IMG/VR virus record: IMGVR_UViG_3300029922_000001
Span: 124,001-188,000 of that record
Source of the DNA: a virus
Length of the DNA: 64,000 bases
Reading direction: 5' to 3' (one strand)
Below, in pieces: positions 19,201-29,400 of this stretch. Below the pieces are notes generated by a model. The model saw nothing but the letters and a program-made list of their open reading frames with translations. It was not told where the DNA came from and did no database searches. The translations under genes and the position numbers were made by a program. Each line of letters opens with the position of its first letter. Position 1 is the stretch's first letter.

Positions 19201-21777
19201 CAAGCGTTAACTTCAGGAACTATTTTAACCGGTGGATTGTTAAACAACACTTCTACCATTAACTTAATTAGAGATTCAGCAGTTATTTATCAGTGGAATA
19301 ATCAACAATTAGTTAAGGTGATTGATTTAGGTTCACAAGGTGAAAGATGTGTGCTTTCATTGTTAGCTATTAATGGTACGCTGTTTATTGGTGGAAGCAC
19401 TGGATGTGTTTGGACATACGATACACGTAGACTTTCCGCTCCTGTCTTTATAGAACCTAATGGTTTACCTATTACAGTGTTGTGGTTACATCAATTCCAG
19501 CACGAACCTCAATCATATGTTTATATTGGAACCGCATGTGATACGCCAAATTCTATCAACGCAAGACTATATAGAAGCCCTATACAATTAGCTGCTTTCA
19601 ATTACGGTTGGACACCAGTCACGTTTGTTAATGGTAATGCTAGTTTACCAGCTAATGTTGATTACACCTGTGCTGTGTCTGCTTATAACTATTTATTCTT
19701 GGGAACAAGTAATCAATGGATTTTAAGATACGCAAGGAATCAAATTGGTTCTGCTGGTTTTGTGGAACAAGAATACTTATTTGGTTCACAAATAACAAAC
19801 GCAAACATTGGTTACAATATTTTCGCAGGAGACGCTGAAACACCTGATGCTACATTACCAATCTATGATATGAAAACTGCTGGTAATATGGTGTTGGCAA
19901 CTATTGAAAATAAGCCAGAAATATGGGCATATAGTCAAGAGTTTAGGAAAAATGTTCTATATAACGAATTATGGAGCAAGGTTAACTTTAATCGTGACTT
20001 TATTTATGATCCAGCCCCTTGGCAATTTTATGGTACTGCTGTTCCTTTGAACCTACCAGCCAACACACAAACGCTTTATTATCACTCTAATACACGTAAT
20101 AATGCTAATATTAATTGGGCAAGTATTAGTGATTCTAATGCTGTTAATGGATATAGAGAGGCTATGATTGTTAATGGTGTAGCTAATCAATATGCAATAT
20201 TTATTTTGGGTACAGGAAGTGATTGGGAGCAAGTTATGCGCCCTGTTAATAACGTTTCTCCTTCTAAATACACATTAGATTTAGAGATTATGCAAGTTAC
20301 TGGTAATGGATATCAAGGAATTGAAATTAGTGATGGTAATTATAATTACAATATTCAATTCTCAAGCAGTAACTTAGTATTAACAAGTGGTAGTAATGTT
20401 AGAACTATCAACTTAGATACACCTAATTTATTAGGTGGTGTATCTAACACTAATACTACTGTAAGTATGCTTTCTCTAGAACCTAATCTTCAGTATCCAC
20501 AGAATGGAACTCAATATCTTTGGAACTTCGCTAAGGGTACAGACAGAGAAGATAGAGGACCTTATTGGATAGGTGGACCTTCCACCACAGGAAATAGCAC
20601 CGATGTTTGGTTGGTCACTAATGAGGCTACTTTAGGTACTATTATTGAAACAGAAACTACAGACACAATGATAGAAGATAGTAATTCTTTGTTATTGAAT
20701 TATGCTTCTGCGACATTAGGAGTTAATCCTATTTTGTATACTGATTTTAATATAGCAAACTCAGCACTGAATACCACACAAAATCCACTACTTAATACAG
20801 TATTAGATCAGAGTATATTACAGTATGGTATGCAAATTGACACCCAATCTAAGGTTCTAATTAGAGTTAAGGTTCCACAAAATGTTGCAGGTAATCTTAA
20901 TAATCAACCGCAACTTAGAATGACTTGGAGCCATGAAGACACCGTAGACGTTCAAGGAATGTCTTGGGTTGAACAAGACTTAGAATTAGATGGTCAATAC
21001 CATACTTACGTATTTGCTCCTGCCTGGAGTCGTGGTGTTAAATTCCTCGCTTTTGAATTTGTTAACTGTCCACAAGGAACATTTGTAGACGCACAAGCAA
21101 ATCCTCATACCGGTTTTGCGGCTGTTGATTATATAGCTGTAACAAGTAGAGTTAATTTCTTAGCTAATCCTAATTTTGCAAGTGTTGATGGTCAAACTTT
21201 GAGAAATTATCATGAATCCTTGACTTCATTAAGAATTGCTAGAGACGGCGCAAGACTAAGAGTATGGCTTGGACAGTCAGAAAGACCATTAATAGATGAA
21301 AATAATTTACTAGTTAATCCGACTGCAAATATTGAAATCAAGATTGGAAAGACATATGTAGATCCAAATGAATCTAATGTGTCTTTGGCATCTAATTACA
21401 GTTCTGCTTGGATGTATGGTACTCTAAAATTCATCCAAGGTTATAGCATCCCACCTATCACAAGAGATATTTATGATTTCAAATTAGCTTGGAGACTACC
21501 ATCGGTTGCCGCTGCAAAATCATTTGCTTATCAAGGTGGAACCATATGCGTAATGACAGACGGAATGGGCATTACAAATGATAGATTTATGAATCCTGAC
21601 GACAATATGGTGAAAAGCTTCTTGTATCAAGCAGATAAACAAGCTTGGATACCACAGCCAGTTCCACAAAGTCGATTATTAGAGAATGGACTAAGTATAG
21701 TTGCTGTTTATGACGCTATTGGATATCAAAATAGTGTTATTTTCGTGGGTGAACAAGGCAATATTTCTTATGCTTAA
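13246..21777 (+). CDS. Giant tail/fibre protein, 2,843 residues, with repeated NGVY modules and a beta-propeller
   Basis: Beta-rich virion protein with no membrane segment. Modules seen by eye: copies of the phage fibre motif with consensus RVLVKDQ...NGIY at about residues 1020-1090 (VVLVTNQSDSTQNGVYTL) and about 1333-1356 (MIILVKDQTNSAENDLYQV); and a beta-propeller-like region at about 2009-2170 containing LAINGTLFIGGSTGCVW and YLFLGTSNQWILRY. The C-terminal 400 residues are a jelly-roll-like stretch. Related propeller phrases occur in the 1,525-residue protein downstream. The ATG is placed by the TATAAA box 8 nt upstream. The gene ends with TAA immediately followed by TGA. Probably a long fibre or baseplate arm; this is inference from size and modules. 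Confidence 0.8.
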   Translation: MGYAIKVLFADNIGNQYLKHDYLIDGGSNYVKGDTTFFGEIPVVAPAYTKNSNLLLFQFLVVDVDTRSYVPFIGVGSLSISNDPNFATAQTLVIQPASSGPFSAWYPTNPNDPNAHYNSNNLYVVNVGGGGGSGDALFDSIAYTGTSYSGDFAGYNETTLPPGYFGVDNWQLSANGGVSTVYFKVTLTLDPTVYASGITTYNTANWVTVNYPDSVGGFSQILWQSERTPTPGVPEIYSLSKNLLIPPYLVNNSDPRTYTLYTGATTAWRFRASLDNQTGVYQNGISKYIGDMYSFNAVYALQSSGINQQPNNWSSKLGTIDRYRGVSDPYDNTLVNYDENVAISSLGTVLAGRVSYRTVAPLLSATQVAFNNSVQVTGFSGGEPSYGSTISSPPTPTTQSTEYRFNSSVPFPVTSTNKDAVVQAAFKFTNLPISLPIETWCILSLADPQTTSIYFKTTLSLNSDGSLNVTIERVSITTVTDSINFRINENLTSKLATGFLLEMYVQQLGNGEVIIKSYATEMTVETPIGSVQYCRESVYLGAFVCTGWGTNLYTGNLYAETGFYLNGSSGSLLDCAVATGSFVLDADLGDCRKYNYVPHSFPSTITDGNSWGTQLNGWNWFTYDDLGNPSTTANQYEILGTGIVLNSCELVATNSTFSKKFEVNVQATFVDGINPPAQNFYIGVSNQTPNVYAVNGGLNAQEEIKFIERLNLAPGGLGLTGIPDTLAVVFDQVQQIIYIQQMLPTGYVDTQTIAPFNPKNDGETWSVEFDFLDNQEAAPQLQIILRRKQIPLYGGSSEVVEQEGFKFIGNYMTPAPGGLGYYVAVGSTTNVTLNCVKVQGLPQVEPYGTDSSALSCQFIQGSYTEQEFKSIVGQGCYSSLNDEDDYLFANPVDQDNPSNWLRMTLTDIVATDPTVTTANIGEKFFIGSAGPTNSGTLKVVGPLGTLVIFTIPVNTNYYVQVPTGSHQGVYKLFNQSGTVSICSVEDYQLSNLPTYAVDHNIANFTIPGSGDPHPTYTDGSDTFNIGDVVLVTNQSDSTQNGVYTLSLKSSHTFYVNKLSAVNAKEAIQVTNVTQFAQDTNSNVWVNIASFAGYTNGDTVVITSMVSGGWAADTSGHTGGITYADDALTPGIYVYNSTGYVIDAVTYYLQKLDTMFVESATSADNANIFESNNVLYLQNATNSSDNPNLDGSALTIGSTCLLYGGTVNTTRRGVYVLIETNDFETLNALVLQPVTVFEELIRNDNLSTDLLVADTSDNEYFQLSLKDSKTASVNFYGYYSPYVASTGTISQRAPRTFNSLSTVTTWISIADLATTTDIDITANISTVDNMPVYDKMIILVKDQTNSAENDLYQVTGSENAYTLNRLNYFGSNNYTGRTITVNHRMFKADINAGGYINNMSMWYYKPLTNTFKRNGIVICQRVALIQNAISSVLNVDLRLLEVKARFNNPIQRAGVIKARFYSDNNNNINAPLSAWSTAGTLEIGRFNSNFNQTQYTRSNTANFRLGSLVANNNLIQFNFDNLIYNTISNSNDYIWVAIDVPEGADLLSAYANIEGILGPAYPDPVNSSNFNSTPSHSWCNTQSLWHNLYRHYSVMSSNSVNGADIQTRILAESQARYRSFASNISNDALVDLNAPAIVGDAPLLQECNGEVEIAINVSATQLLITAQKATGSPILAFRVIKQIDDGINITGPWMPWVDYLTTESNVAQYSVFHNGTWNKTKLGIEDTSILNQNFGFDNARSVKVQIIDYVGNVTTSNKIIIHTGHYALLDTNPPVITGVQFIDQNSVSVPYYSGNYNPHMVLNAYDVVSDIKDFRIRPYNNENPPWSNWQPIVQLVALTEDYLAQDGISRVEIQLRDYGNNITQKTTNVDMITDAAQQSNVVSGTNFIKLLFNKLTRYTYLNNDYVYIAGIQSQTYTIASLLSASTNSLEYTAYDINSQPVLFRTTDYFNTVTFNSVAWTRSSSSTLDPSSTTFYIDNTTGNILLSQALTSGTILTGGLLNNTSTINLIRDSAVIYQWNNQQLVKVIDLGSQGERCVLSLLAINGTLFIGGSTGCVWTYDTRRLSAPVFIEPNGLPITVLWLHQFQHEPQSYVYIGTACDTPNSINARLYRSPIQLAAFNYGWTPVTFVNGNASLPANVDYTCAVSAYNYLFLGTSNQWILRYARNQIGSAGFVEQEYLFGSQITNANIGYNIFAGDAETPDATLPIYDMKTAGNMVLATIENKPEIWAYSQEFRKNVLYNELWSKVNFNRDFIYDPAPWQFYGTAVPLNLPANTQTLYYHSNTRNNANINWASISDSNAVNGYREAMIVNGVANQYAIFILGTGSDWEQVMRPVNNVSPSKYTLDLEIMQVTGNGYQGIEISDGNYNYNIQFSSSNLVLTSGSNVRTINLDTPNLLGGVSNTNTTVSMLSLEPNLQYPQNGTQYLWNFAKGTDREDRGPYWIGGPSTTGNSTDVWLVTNEATLGTIIETETTDTMIEDSNSLLLNYASATLGVNPILYTDFNIANSALNTTQNPLLNTVLDQSILQYGMQIDTQSKVLIRVKVPQNVAGNLNNQPQLRMTWSHEDTVDVQGMSWVEQDLELDGQYHTYVFAPAWSRGVKFLAFEFVNCPQGTFVDAQANPHTGFAAVDYIAVTSRVNFLANPNFASVDGQTLRNYHESLTSLRIARDGARLRVWLGQSERPLIDENNLLVNPTANIEIKIGKTYVDPNESNVSLASNYSSAWMYGTLKFIQGYSIPPITRDIYDFKLAWRLPSVAAAKSFAYQGGTICVMTDGMGITNDRFMNPDDNMVKSFLYQADKQAWIPQPVPQSRLLENGLSIVAVYDAIGYQNSVIFVGEQGNISYA

Positions 21778-21808
21778 TGATAAGCTAGGTTTTCACTTCA
21801 ATCAATCT

Positions 21809-21815
21809 GTATAAA
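21809..21815 (+). promoter_or_regulatory. -10-like box of a leaderless late gene
   Basis: GTATAAA preceded by ATCT, the same 11 bases (ATCTGTATAAA) as upstream of 3370. TATAAA ends 7 nt before the ATG at 21823. No Shine-Dalgarno sequence. Confidence 0.5.
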
Positions 21816-21822
21816 GAAATAT

Positions 21823-24800
21823 ATGAGCGTTTTTTACCCCCTTAAATGGATTAAAAGCATTAAAGCTGGCAGTTATTCAACCATAACTACAGGTAATGCA
21901 TATGAAATTATTTACGGGGTGCCAACTTATGGTTTTACCGTTGATAACACTCCACCACAAGGCGAATGTATTATCAACGCAAGCTTAGGAAAGGGCGGTA
22001 TTGAAATTCATGCATTTGACGTATTTAGTGATTCAACTATCACCAATACGACTGACATTCCACATATTGACTCTGTTACTGCTTATACTCCGTATATTGG
22101 TTCTCAATTTTCCGTCCTAAATAATATCAATATCAATACAGTTACTCTTTCTTTTGATGTGTTGTCAGCCGCAATTGATAATGGTGTAGATTGTAATTTA
22201 CAATTATTTATTTATGATGATTTGAATTTTCTTCCAAATAATAGACTCAGTGAATCTACCAATAATGAACCAGTTGCTTCTTTATCAACATCCAAGGTAA
22301 CTAATTTTACTTTTAACTTTCCAACATTAACTCTTAATGCAAATCAATTATATTGGTTTGTACTCTATCAAACTGAAGAGTCTACTGATGTTAATGGAAA
22401 TCCTGTTATCGTGCAAGTAGTCTCGGTTCTTAATGCCAATAGTTTACATGCTTATTCTAGTGTTGCGGCAACTTTGCAACCATCTAATTCAACCTGGTCT
22501 GCTAAGACAGGATCATCGTTCATTTATTCATTGAGTGCGGCTGTACCTGGTGCTGATGCCCTTCCTGGTGTTAATGAATTAGCAGATGATTTAGGTAATT
22601 ATCTGAGAGATGCAGCAACATTAGGTGGAGCAAGTAATGAATTTGAATATGAAGTTATTGGTGATAATCAAGCCTTAATTTTCCAAAAATATTTAATGCA
22701 ATCATCCCCAGCATTACCTGTGAAAACAATTATTGTGGGATGTACATCAACTCAGCCAAAAGGTTATGTCATTGAAGTGTTACCAACAGGAAACAGCACT
22801 TGGATTGCGGCATTTACTATGCAATCTAGTTCTATCTATAGAGATTATGTTGAATATACATTTGGTACATCTTTATTGTTAGACGCAGTAAGAATTAGAT
22901 ATCTAGGTGATTATTACGCCAAGGTAAATGCTGGTACTATTACTATTTTTGCTCAAGATTCAGTAAGTGGTTGTTCCGCATTACAAGCGTCTCATTTTTC
23001 AGACTATAGAGATGTTAATGATATGCCAGGTTCAGATATTAATGGTTGGGTAACATTCTTTGGTGGTACTTATTTTAATAATTGGAATATGGTTAATGAA
23101 CAGTGGTATTGGGAGACTATTCCAGGTATTGCTAATGGATTTTTTACCCCCGATCCTCTTTTATCTATTGTGAATGCCCCTACTACGTTAGTCGCTGTTG
23201 GTACATCAAGTTTATCATCTCCAGGTACTAGAATTTACCAAATAAATACAGTTAGTGGTGACTTAATTCAAGCTAATACTGTAGTGGGATTTGATAGTAG
23301 TAGTCCAATACCAACTGTCAATTGTTCTGTTGTACATAATGGATATTTATATTTTGGTATGTCAGATGGAAGTGTTTATAGTACACTTGATGGCACCGCT
23401 TTGAATCTAGTGTGTACATTACCACAAGTTAACAGCACTAATACACCAGTCACAGTATTGGGTTCCTATTTAAACTATTTATATATTGGAACTTCAAGAG
23501 TTGGTAACCAAAGTTACATTTATAAATACAATACGAATCCAAACATTTTATCTCCATTGTCTTTTCAAAATACATTCCAAAATGTTGATTTATCGAACAT
23601 GTCAGTAGTTGGTAATAACATATATATAGGTACAAGTGGCGATATTGGTCAGAAAAATGGTACTATTGAAGTATATTCTGGTGGTGCTTGGAGTCAAAGT
23701 TATATCACTAATAGAGATGGTGTAGATTTCCTTGTATATTCTAGTTCTGTTAATCAGTTAGTTGCAGGTTTATCTTCTGGTCAATTAGTTTCTTTGCCAT
23801 TTAGTTCCAGTTTAGTTCCTGCATCTTGGGGCGCTCAATCTGCTCAGCCTTATACTGGATATACATCTTGTGTTGTAAATAATACAGGTGATAGATTGTT
23901 TATAGTAGCAACTACAGGGTCAGAAAATCAACTAGCATCCTATAAAATAGCTACGGGTCAGATGACATCTTTGGCTATACCTTACTTCTATAAATATGGC
24001 TTACAAAAACTAAGATTTACTGGTTCTACTAATCCTCTGGATTCAAATTACTATAGGAATCTAGCCTATGTTGGAACACCAGATGATTTAAATGTGCAAC
24101 CAACTGCTGAGCAAAGTTTATTTACATATGTTTCTGGTGATATTAACAACATAACTAGTGTTCAGCAATACTTTATGTGGAAAGGATGGATTAGATCCAA
24201 TTATAGTGATACATTTACATTTGATTTAACCAATAACGGTGGAGCTATTCTAACAATTGGTGAACAAATGGTTATTGATAATAGGGTTGATTCAGTTATT
24301 GCAAGTACTAAATCTTACAGTATGCCAATGGTTGCTGGTCAGTGGATTCCATTCCAATTAGCACAATATGCTGCGAATCCAAGCACTGAAGATCAAACAC
24401 AAATCATCCTCTCATTACAATGGTCTAGTTCTTCATTAGCTTTACAAAATATTCTAGTTGATAATACTGCTCCATTTATTTTAACTAACACTGCTGCAAC
24501 GACTCCAGCCTTATCTAATACCACTTATGAACCTACCAGTGTTCAAAATGATGGTAATTTAATATATACTTCCTTTACAGATGGAAAAGTTTATAGTTTT
24601 GATTATGCACACTTAGACACAACACAAAGAATTGCATACGTAAGATTTAAAGACAATGCTAATAATATATCTGCTGCAACTCAGTGTATTGATGACATTA
24701 TTCAAGATCCAACACAAGGTGGTAATACGCTAACTACTGGAGGTACTTTATTTCATATTGAAGCATATAACAACACTCCGTTGAACGTATATGATACTGC

Positions 24801-26400
24801 TGATAATTCTCCCGCTTTAACTGGCACAAGACTTATTAGAAACACAGCTAATTATGATTCCTTACCATATTATGTAGCTAATCTAACTCAGTGGGATTGT
24901 ATTGGTGTTCAGGCTGTCACTCCAACTGGAGTAGCTATTTCTGGATCTGGATTAGAATATGGTACTGAAATAGAAATTTACATCCGTAACGCAGATAATC
25001 AAGCCGATCTCAATGCTGCCCCCTGGACATTATTAACCCCAACGTTTAACGCGCTTAATACGTCAGATGTAACCACTCCTTCTTCAGTAACTATTGCGTA
25101 TTACGATACTGATACTAGTGAAGATGTTACCGTAGAAACACTACCGGGATATGACTTAACGGTATATAATCAGTTGTGGATGCAATATCGTATTGTATTC
25201 ATTTCTGCAACCGATAATTTAACTCCAACGGCTTATAGAGTTAGATTAAGTTATAAAGAAACTTCATCGTCATATTTCTTCACAGAGATGTTTAATTTTG
25301 CTGACTATATAACTAGTGGAACTGTACCATCAGCAGTTAGAGGATTTGTTAGTGCGGATTACTTATCTAACAACGGTAGAGTCGAATTTGGATATACTAC
25401 AGATGATAGTTATTTAAACACATTTGACTTTACGCAGTATATACCAATCAACCTTAATACAACATTCAATATACCATCTGGTACAAATCAAATTAGAATT
25501 GGTGCAATGTTATCATCTACAACAAGTACACCAGCCGAAATAGATGACTTTGGATTTATGCTTGATTTTGGTAATACAGATATTAAGATGATGAATTTCT
25601 GGAAACCATTTGACGTGTTACCTACAGGATCATTTACCCTTTGGTTAGATGCTACTCGTATTAATAGTAATGTAGTTTATATAACCCAAAGCGCAACTAA
25701 CTATTGGGTTGATCAATCACAGCCAGCATCTACAATTTCAGCAACTGACGTTTATGGAAATATTTATCTAAACAGACCAGGATATGACAGTGTTTCTAAT
25801 GTGGTTGATAATGGTAATTTTGGAATTAAGTTATTAGACGAACCTAATGTAAGACCTAATGCTAATAGACAAAAAGTGAATTTACCAGCATTGTCAACAC
25901 TGAACGGAAGTGCATTTACATATTCATTCGTGTTTTCACCTGATAATCTAGATAATGATAAATTCTATACATTGTTATGTAATGATACTGGAAATGATAT
26001 AATAATTGCTCTTAAAGTTTCTGACACGAATTCTTCCAACATTCTCAGAGTCGTTTCTAATGGTGTGAATTACGATACCGTCCTTATAGGAACTGGATAC
26101 AACTATGCATTCTTACCAAACACTCTTTATCAACTTACTATTACCTTGAGTAGCAGTGGAGTGTTAACAATTTATCAAAATGGTAGTCAAATTGGCTCAG
26201 CAACTGGAGTTGAATTGTACACAGGTAATCCAATCTTACATATCGGAACTGTTAATGACACCTTATATACCGCTGGAACAAGTGTATATTATAATTTCTT
26301 TGGTAGAATTCAGGAAGTTTTGGTCTTTGATACGGTTCTTGGAACTAATGATTTAAATAGCATGACAAATTATGCTTTACAAAAATATAATCTAACTTAA
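21823..26400 (+). CDS. Giant tail/fibre protein with propeller, PA14-like and LamG-like domains
   Basis: 1,525 residues. Residues about 445-760 form a beta-propeller-like region with repeated phrases such as NGYLYFGMSDGSVYS and LNYLYIGTSRVGNQS. Residues about 780-880 resemble a PA14 domain: MWKGWIRSNYSDTFTFDL, then GAILTIGEQMVIDNRV, matching the fold's glycan-binding pattern. Residues about 1340-1520 resemble a concanavalin/LamG lectin domain (AFTYSFVFSPDNL, YQLTITLSSSGVLTIYQNG, FGRIQEVLVFD). The assignments are by eye. Such domains bind carbohydrate, so the protein probably contacts the host surface or surrounding polymers. The start is set by TATAAA 7 nt upstream. The next gene begins 17 bases after the stop with its own box. 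Confidence 0.8.
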   Translation: MSVFYPLKWIKSIKAGSYSTITTGNAYEIIYGVPTYGFTVDNTPPQGECIINASLGKGGIEIHAFDVFSDSTITNTTDIPHIDSVTAYTPYIGSQFSVLNNININTVTLSFDVLSAAIDNGVDCNLQLFIYDDLNFLPNNRLSESTNNEPVASLSTSKVTNFTFNFPTLTLNANQLYWFVLYQTEESTDVNGNPVIVQVVSVLNANSLHAYSSVAATLQPSNSTWSAKTGSSFIYSLSAAVPGADALPGVNELADDLGNYLRDAATLGGASNEFEYEVIGDNQALIFQKYLMQSSPALPVKTIIVGCTSTQPKGYVIEVLPTGNSTWIAAFTMQSSSIYRDYVEYTFGTSLLLDAVRIRYLGDYYAKVNAGTITIFAQDSVSGCSALQASHFSDYRDVNDMPGSDINGWVTFFGGTYFNNWNMVNEQWYWETIPGIANGFFTPDPLLSIVNAPTTLVAVGTSSLSSPGTRIYQINTVSGDLIQANTVVGFDSSSPIPTVNCSVVHNGYLYFGMSDGSVYSTLDGTALNLVCTLPQVNSTNTPVTVLGSYLNYLYIGTSRVGNQSYIYKYNTNPNILSPLSFQNTFQNVDLSNMSVVGNNIYIGTSGDIGQKNGTIEVYSGGAWSQSYITNRDGVDFLVYSSSVNQLVAGLSSGQLVSLPFSSSLVPASWGAQSAQPYTGYTSCVVNNTGDRLFIVATTGSENQLASYKIATGQMTSLAIPYFYKYGLQKLRFTGSTNPLDSNYYRNLAYVGTPDDLNVQPTAEQSLFTYVSGDINNITSVQQYFMWKGWIRSNYSDTFTFDLTNNGGAILTIGEQMVIDNRVDSVIASTKSYSMPMVAGQWIPFQLAQYAANPSTEDQTQIILSLQWSSSSLALQNILVDNTAPFILTNTAATTPALSNTTYEPTSVQNDGNLIYTSFTDGKVYSFDYAHLDTTQRIAYVRFKDNANNISAATQCIDDIIQDPTQGGNTLTTGGTLFHIEAYNNTPLNVYDTADNSPALTGTRLIRNTANYDSLPYYVANLTQWDCIGVQAVTPTGVAISGSGLEYGTEIEIYIRNADNQADLNAAPWTLLTPTFNALNTSDVTTPSSVTIAYYDTDTSEDVTVETLPGYDLTVYNQLWMQYRIVFISATDNLTPTAYRVRLSYKETSSSYFFTEMFNFADYITSGTVPSAVRGFVSADYLSNNGRVEFGYTTDDSYLNTFDFTQYIPINLNTTFNIPSGTNQIRIGAMLSSTTSTPAEIDDFGFMLDFGNTDIKMMNFWKPFDVLPTGSFTLWLDATRINSNVVYITQSATNYWVDQSQPASTISATDVYGNIYLNRPGYDSVSNVVDNGNFGIKLLDEPNVRPNANRQKVNLPALSTLNGSAFTYSFVFSPDNLDNDKFYTLLCNDTGNDIIIALKVSDTNSSNILRVVSNGVNYDTVLIGTGYNYAFLPNTLYQLTITLSSSGVLTIYQNGSQIGSATGVELYTGNPILHIGTVNDTLYTAGTSVYYNFFGRIQEVLVFDTVLGTNDLNSMTNYALQKYNLT

Positions 26401-26402
26401 TT

Positions 26403-26410
26403 GTATAATT
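26403..26410 (+). promoter_or_regulatory. -10-like box of a leaderless late gene
   Basis: GTATAATT in the 17-bp gap; TATAAT ends 8 nt before the ATG at 26418. No Shine-Dalgarno sequence. Confidence 0.5.
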
Positions 26411-26417
26411 ATCATTA

Positions 26418-29400
26418 ATGAATTCCACGGAACACTACCAGTATACATACGTAGAAGCCAATGACATCCTATATCCGGGTTATGATCAAAGAAATATGCA
26501 AATAACTGAAAATCAGCTTGCACAGCTTGCTTATTTTATTGGTTCAGGTGTTTTAACAGGGTGGGTAGTGACACCAATTGTATCAACCGATCCTCAACAA
26601 GAAGTAATTTATCAGGGTGAAAGATTAAGTCTTTATAGCAGTTACTTAACAAAATCTAATATAAACTTGGCGCAACAATATCTAAATATGGGTAAGCCAG
26701 CGGATACTTATGCACCTTGTTTAGTTTGTGTTACTGCAAATATATCTAATTTTAGCAGTGTTAATATTTCTTATTTTGATGGCTTAGGAAGTTCTGATTT
26801 AGTGGCTAATTCTAGAGTTTTAGTTACCAATCAAACAATTATAGCTCATAATGGTATTTACACCACAACTGTCAATTTAGATGGAACATATACCTTAACC
26901 CCATCAACGGTATCTAATGAGGTTGTAGGGCAGACCATTCTAAATCCAAGCAAGATTCAAATATTAAAGGGTGTTAATTATGGTAATACCATTTTTACCT
27001 TCATGAAGCCAACAGGTTATACTTACACTTTTGGCGGTTCATTACCAAGTGGTTTATCTAATGTGCTTTATAGTATGAATTGGATTTTAGACTCACAAGC
27101 TACCAATGTGAGTTGGAATCAAGTTATCAGAGTAACACCAGGTACAGGAATTTTAGGTTCTTATAGAGCATATACCGAAGATACAGCTTATTTTGCTTAC
27201 ACTCAAGGTGGAACTTACTATGTGTGGCTTCAAGCTGGTCCATGTTTAATAACTCAAGGTATTGCTCAAGTTGTTGCACCATTAGACCAAGACTATAATT
27301 ATGATCAAACTAATTTAGCTACATTTTTAGCTACAGTAGATGTTTTGCCCAATACAGAAGCTGGTTATGGTTTTTATATTGATCCAATACGAATTACACC
27401 AGATAAAAGAGTAACTATTGCTGGATTTGCTACAGCACTTCAAAATGCACTTAAAATCTTATTACGTGGTCACGTTCATACTGGCGTAGGTCAAATGCCT
27501 ACTAAGATCAATTTAAGCACAGTTATTGTGTATTTTGCTTATCCAAGTACAACATATCCCGATGCCACTAGTTTCCAAATAGGTACAGGTAGTGGGTCTA
27601 GTTTTGTGCCAGCAACTAATTTACCTACCACATTAGGTAAACCAGTAGTAACGCTTAATGATGTAGTATTATTAGCCGATCAATATTATTTAAATTATAG
27701 TACTGGAATTATTTATTTGCAAAATAGTATTCCAGCTAATTCAGTTATAGAACTAGAATTTCCAGCAGCACCACAAATTAACTTGACTCCAACAAACACT
27801 ACTGCATATGGATTAGATGTTCCTATTTATTTAACTGATGGAACAACAGACTTAGGTGGCAGTGGTAATCAGGGAACATTTAGGTGGAATCCTGACAATT
27901 ACATGACTCCACAAGTGTACTTTAATGGTAACTTAATTGTTTTAAATGTAACACAACCTCAATATTTGGTTGATCCTACTAATGGATGTATCACGGTTTA
28001 TAGTAGCTCTGGATTAACACTACCAACAACAGAATCTCAATTGGTTGTTGTATTAGTGGAACGTGTATATCAAATTACCAATACATTATCTTCTAAGAGA
28101 ATTGGAAGCATAGATGCTAGTACATTTATTACTGGAACAATAGATCCAACTAGATTAGGGCAGATTAGTCACGTTGGAGAAACTAGATTAAATGAGATTG
28201 CATTATTACAACCAACTCAAAGAGTATTTGCTGAAGATGATCATGTAACATTCTTGCCAGAAATACCAAATTCTCCATTCCAATATGGAACTGAAGTTTA
28301 TTTCACCTATAAATCTATTAATTTACCATCTAATTCCACATTATTAGGTACTAAAAGAGGTTTAATGGCAACTGATGATATGATTAATATCATTAATCAA
28401 TCTAGTTGGAATGTTGATTATGGTCAACCGGTACAAGCAATTGATAATTTGATGCCAGAAACTCCGTTAGATCCTAATGCCGTACAACCAAATAATAATG
28501 TATTCAAAACATTGTATGTAAGAACTGAACAAGGGCAAATCTTTGAAACAACAAATGAAGGTGCTTCATGGAAAACATTAAGAATGCCTCAGTTTACAAA
28601 TTTTGAAGGTATTACCTCCCCATTATCTGCCACTGCGTTTTGGTGTTACACAGATATGGAGTTGACATCAGGTGATTTACAGACTACCACTTATAGTTAT
28701 TTTACTAGATTGTATGTAGGTACAGCACAAGGTTTATTTACAACAGTAATTTATCCCGCCGCGCCCACTGATTGGGCATGGACACCAAGCTCAAATCAAG
28801 GTGAGTCGATTAATGATGTAGTCGTTATTGCAACTTTAAATAGCACTATCACTTATAGTGGTTCTTCATTAGCTATTACTAATCAATCTTATGACGCTAC
28901 AGTATATACAGCAACAGATAATGGAATTTTTGTTAATGGAGCGCAATTTAATTATCCAGGCATGGATTTAAGTATTAATGGTGTTAAGTGGGTTAATTTT
29001 GGAACTGAAAATGTCAATAAAAACAGCTTACTATATTACAGTGATCAAAAACTATGTCTAACGCACTCCGCAGTATGTACAGATTACACTGTATCTGGTG
29101 ATAACGATACGGTAACTGCTTATTATTCATGGGTACATCCTCTAACACAAGTTCCAAATATTTTTGAGTACCCAAATGGTCAACCAGGTGTTAAAGCCGC
29201 TACCACTACTAACATTAGTATTACTCCAAGCAGTTCCAACTTTATATTACCAATACAGATAGATACTGTATCTATGACATGGGCGGTAAATGATTTAATT
29301 TTAGTTAAACAACAAAATAATTCTTATGAAAATGGAATTTATAAAGTTATAACTGTTAATAACGATATTATAGACGGTATAAATACAGGAACTTTAGTAT

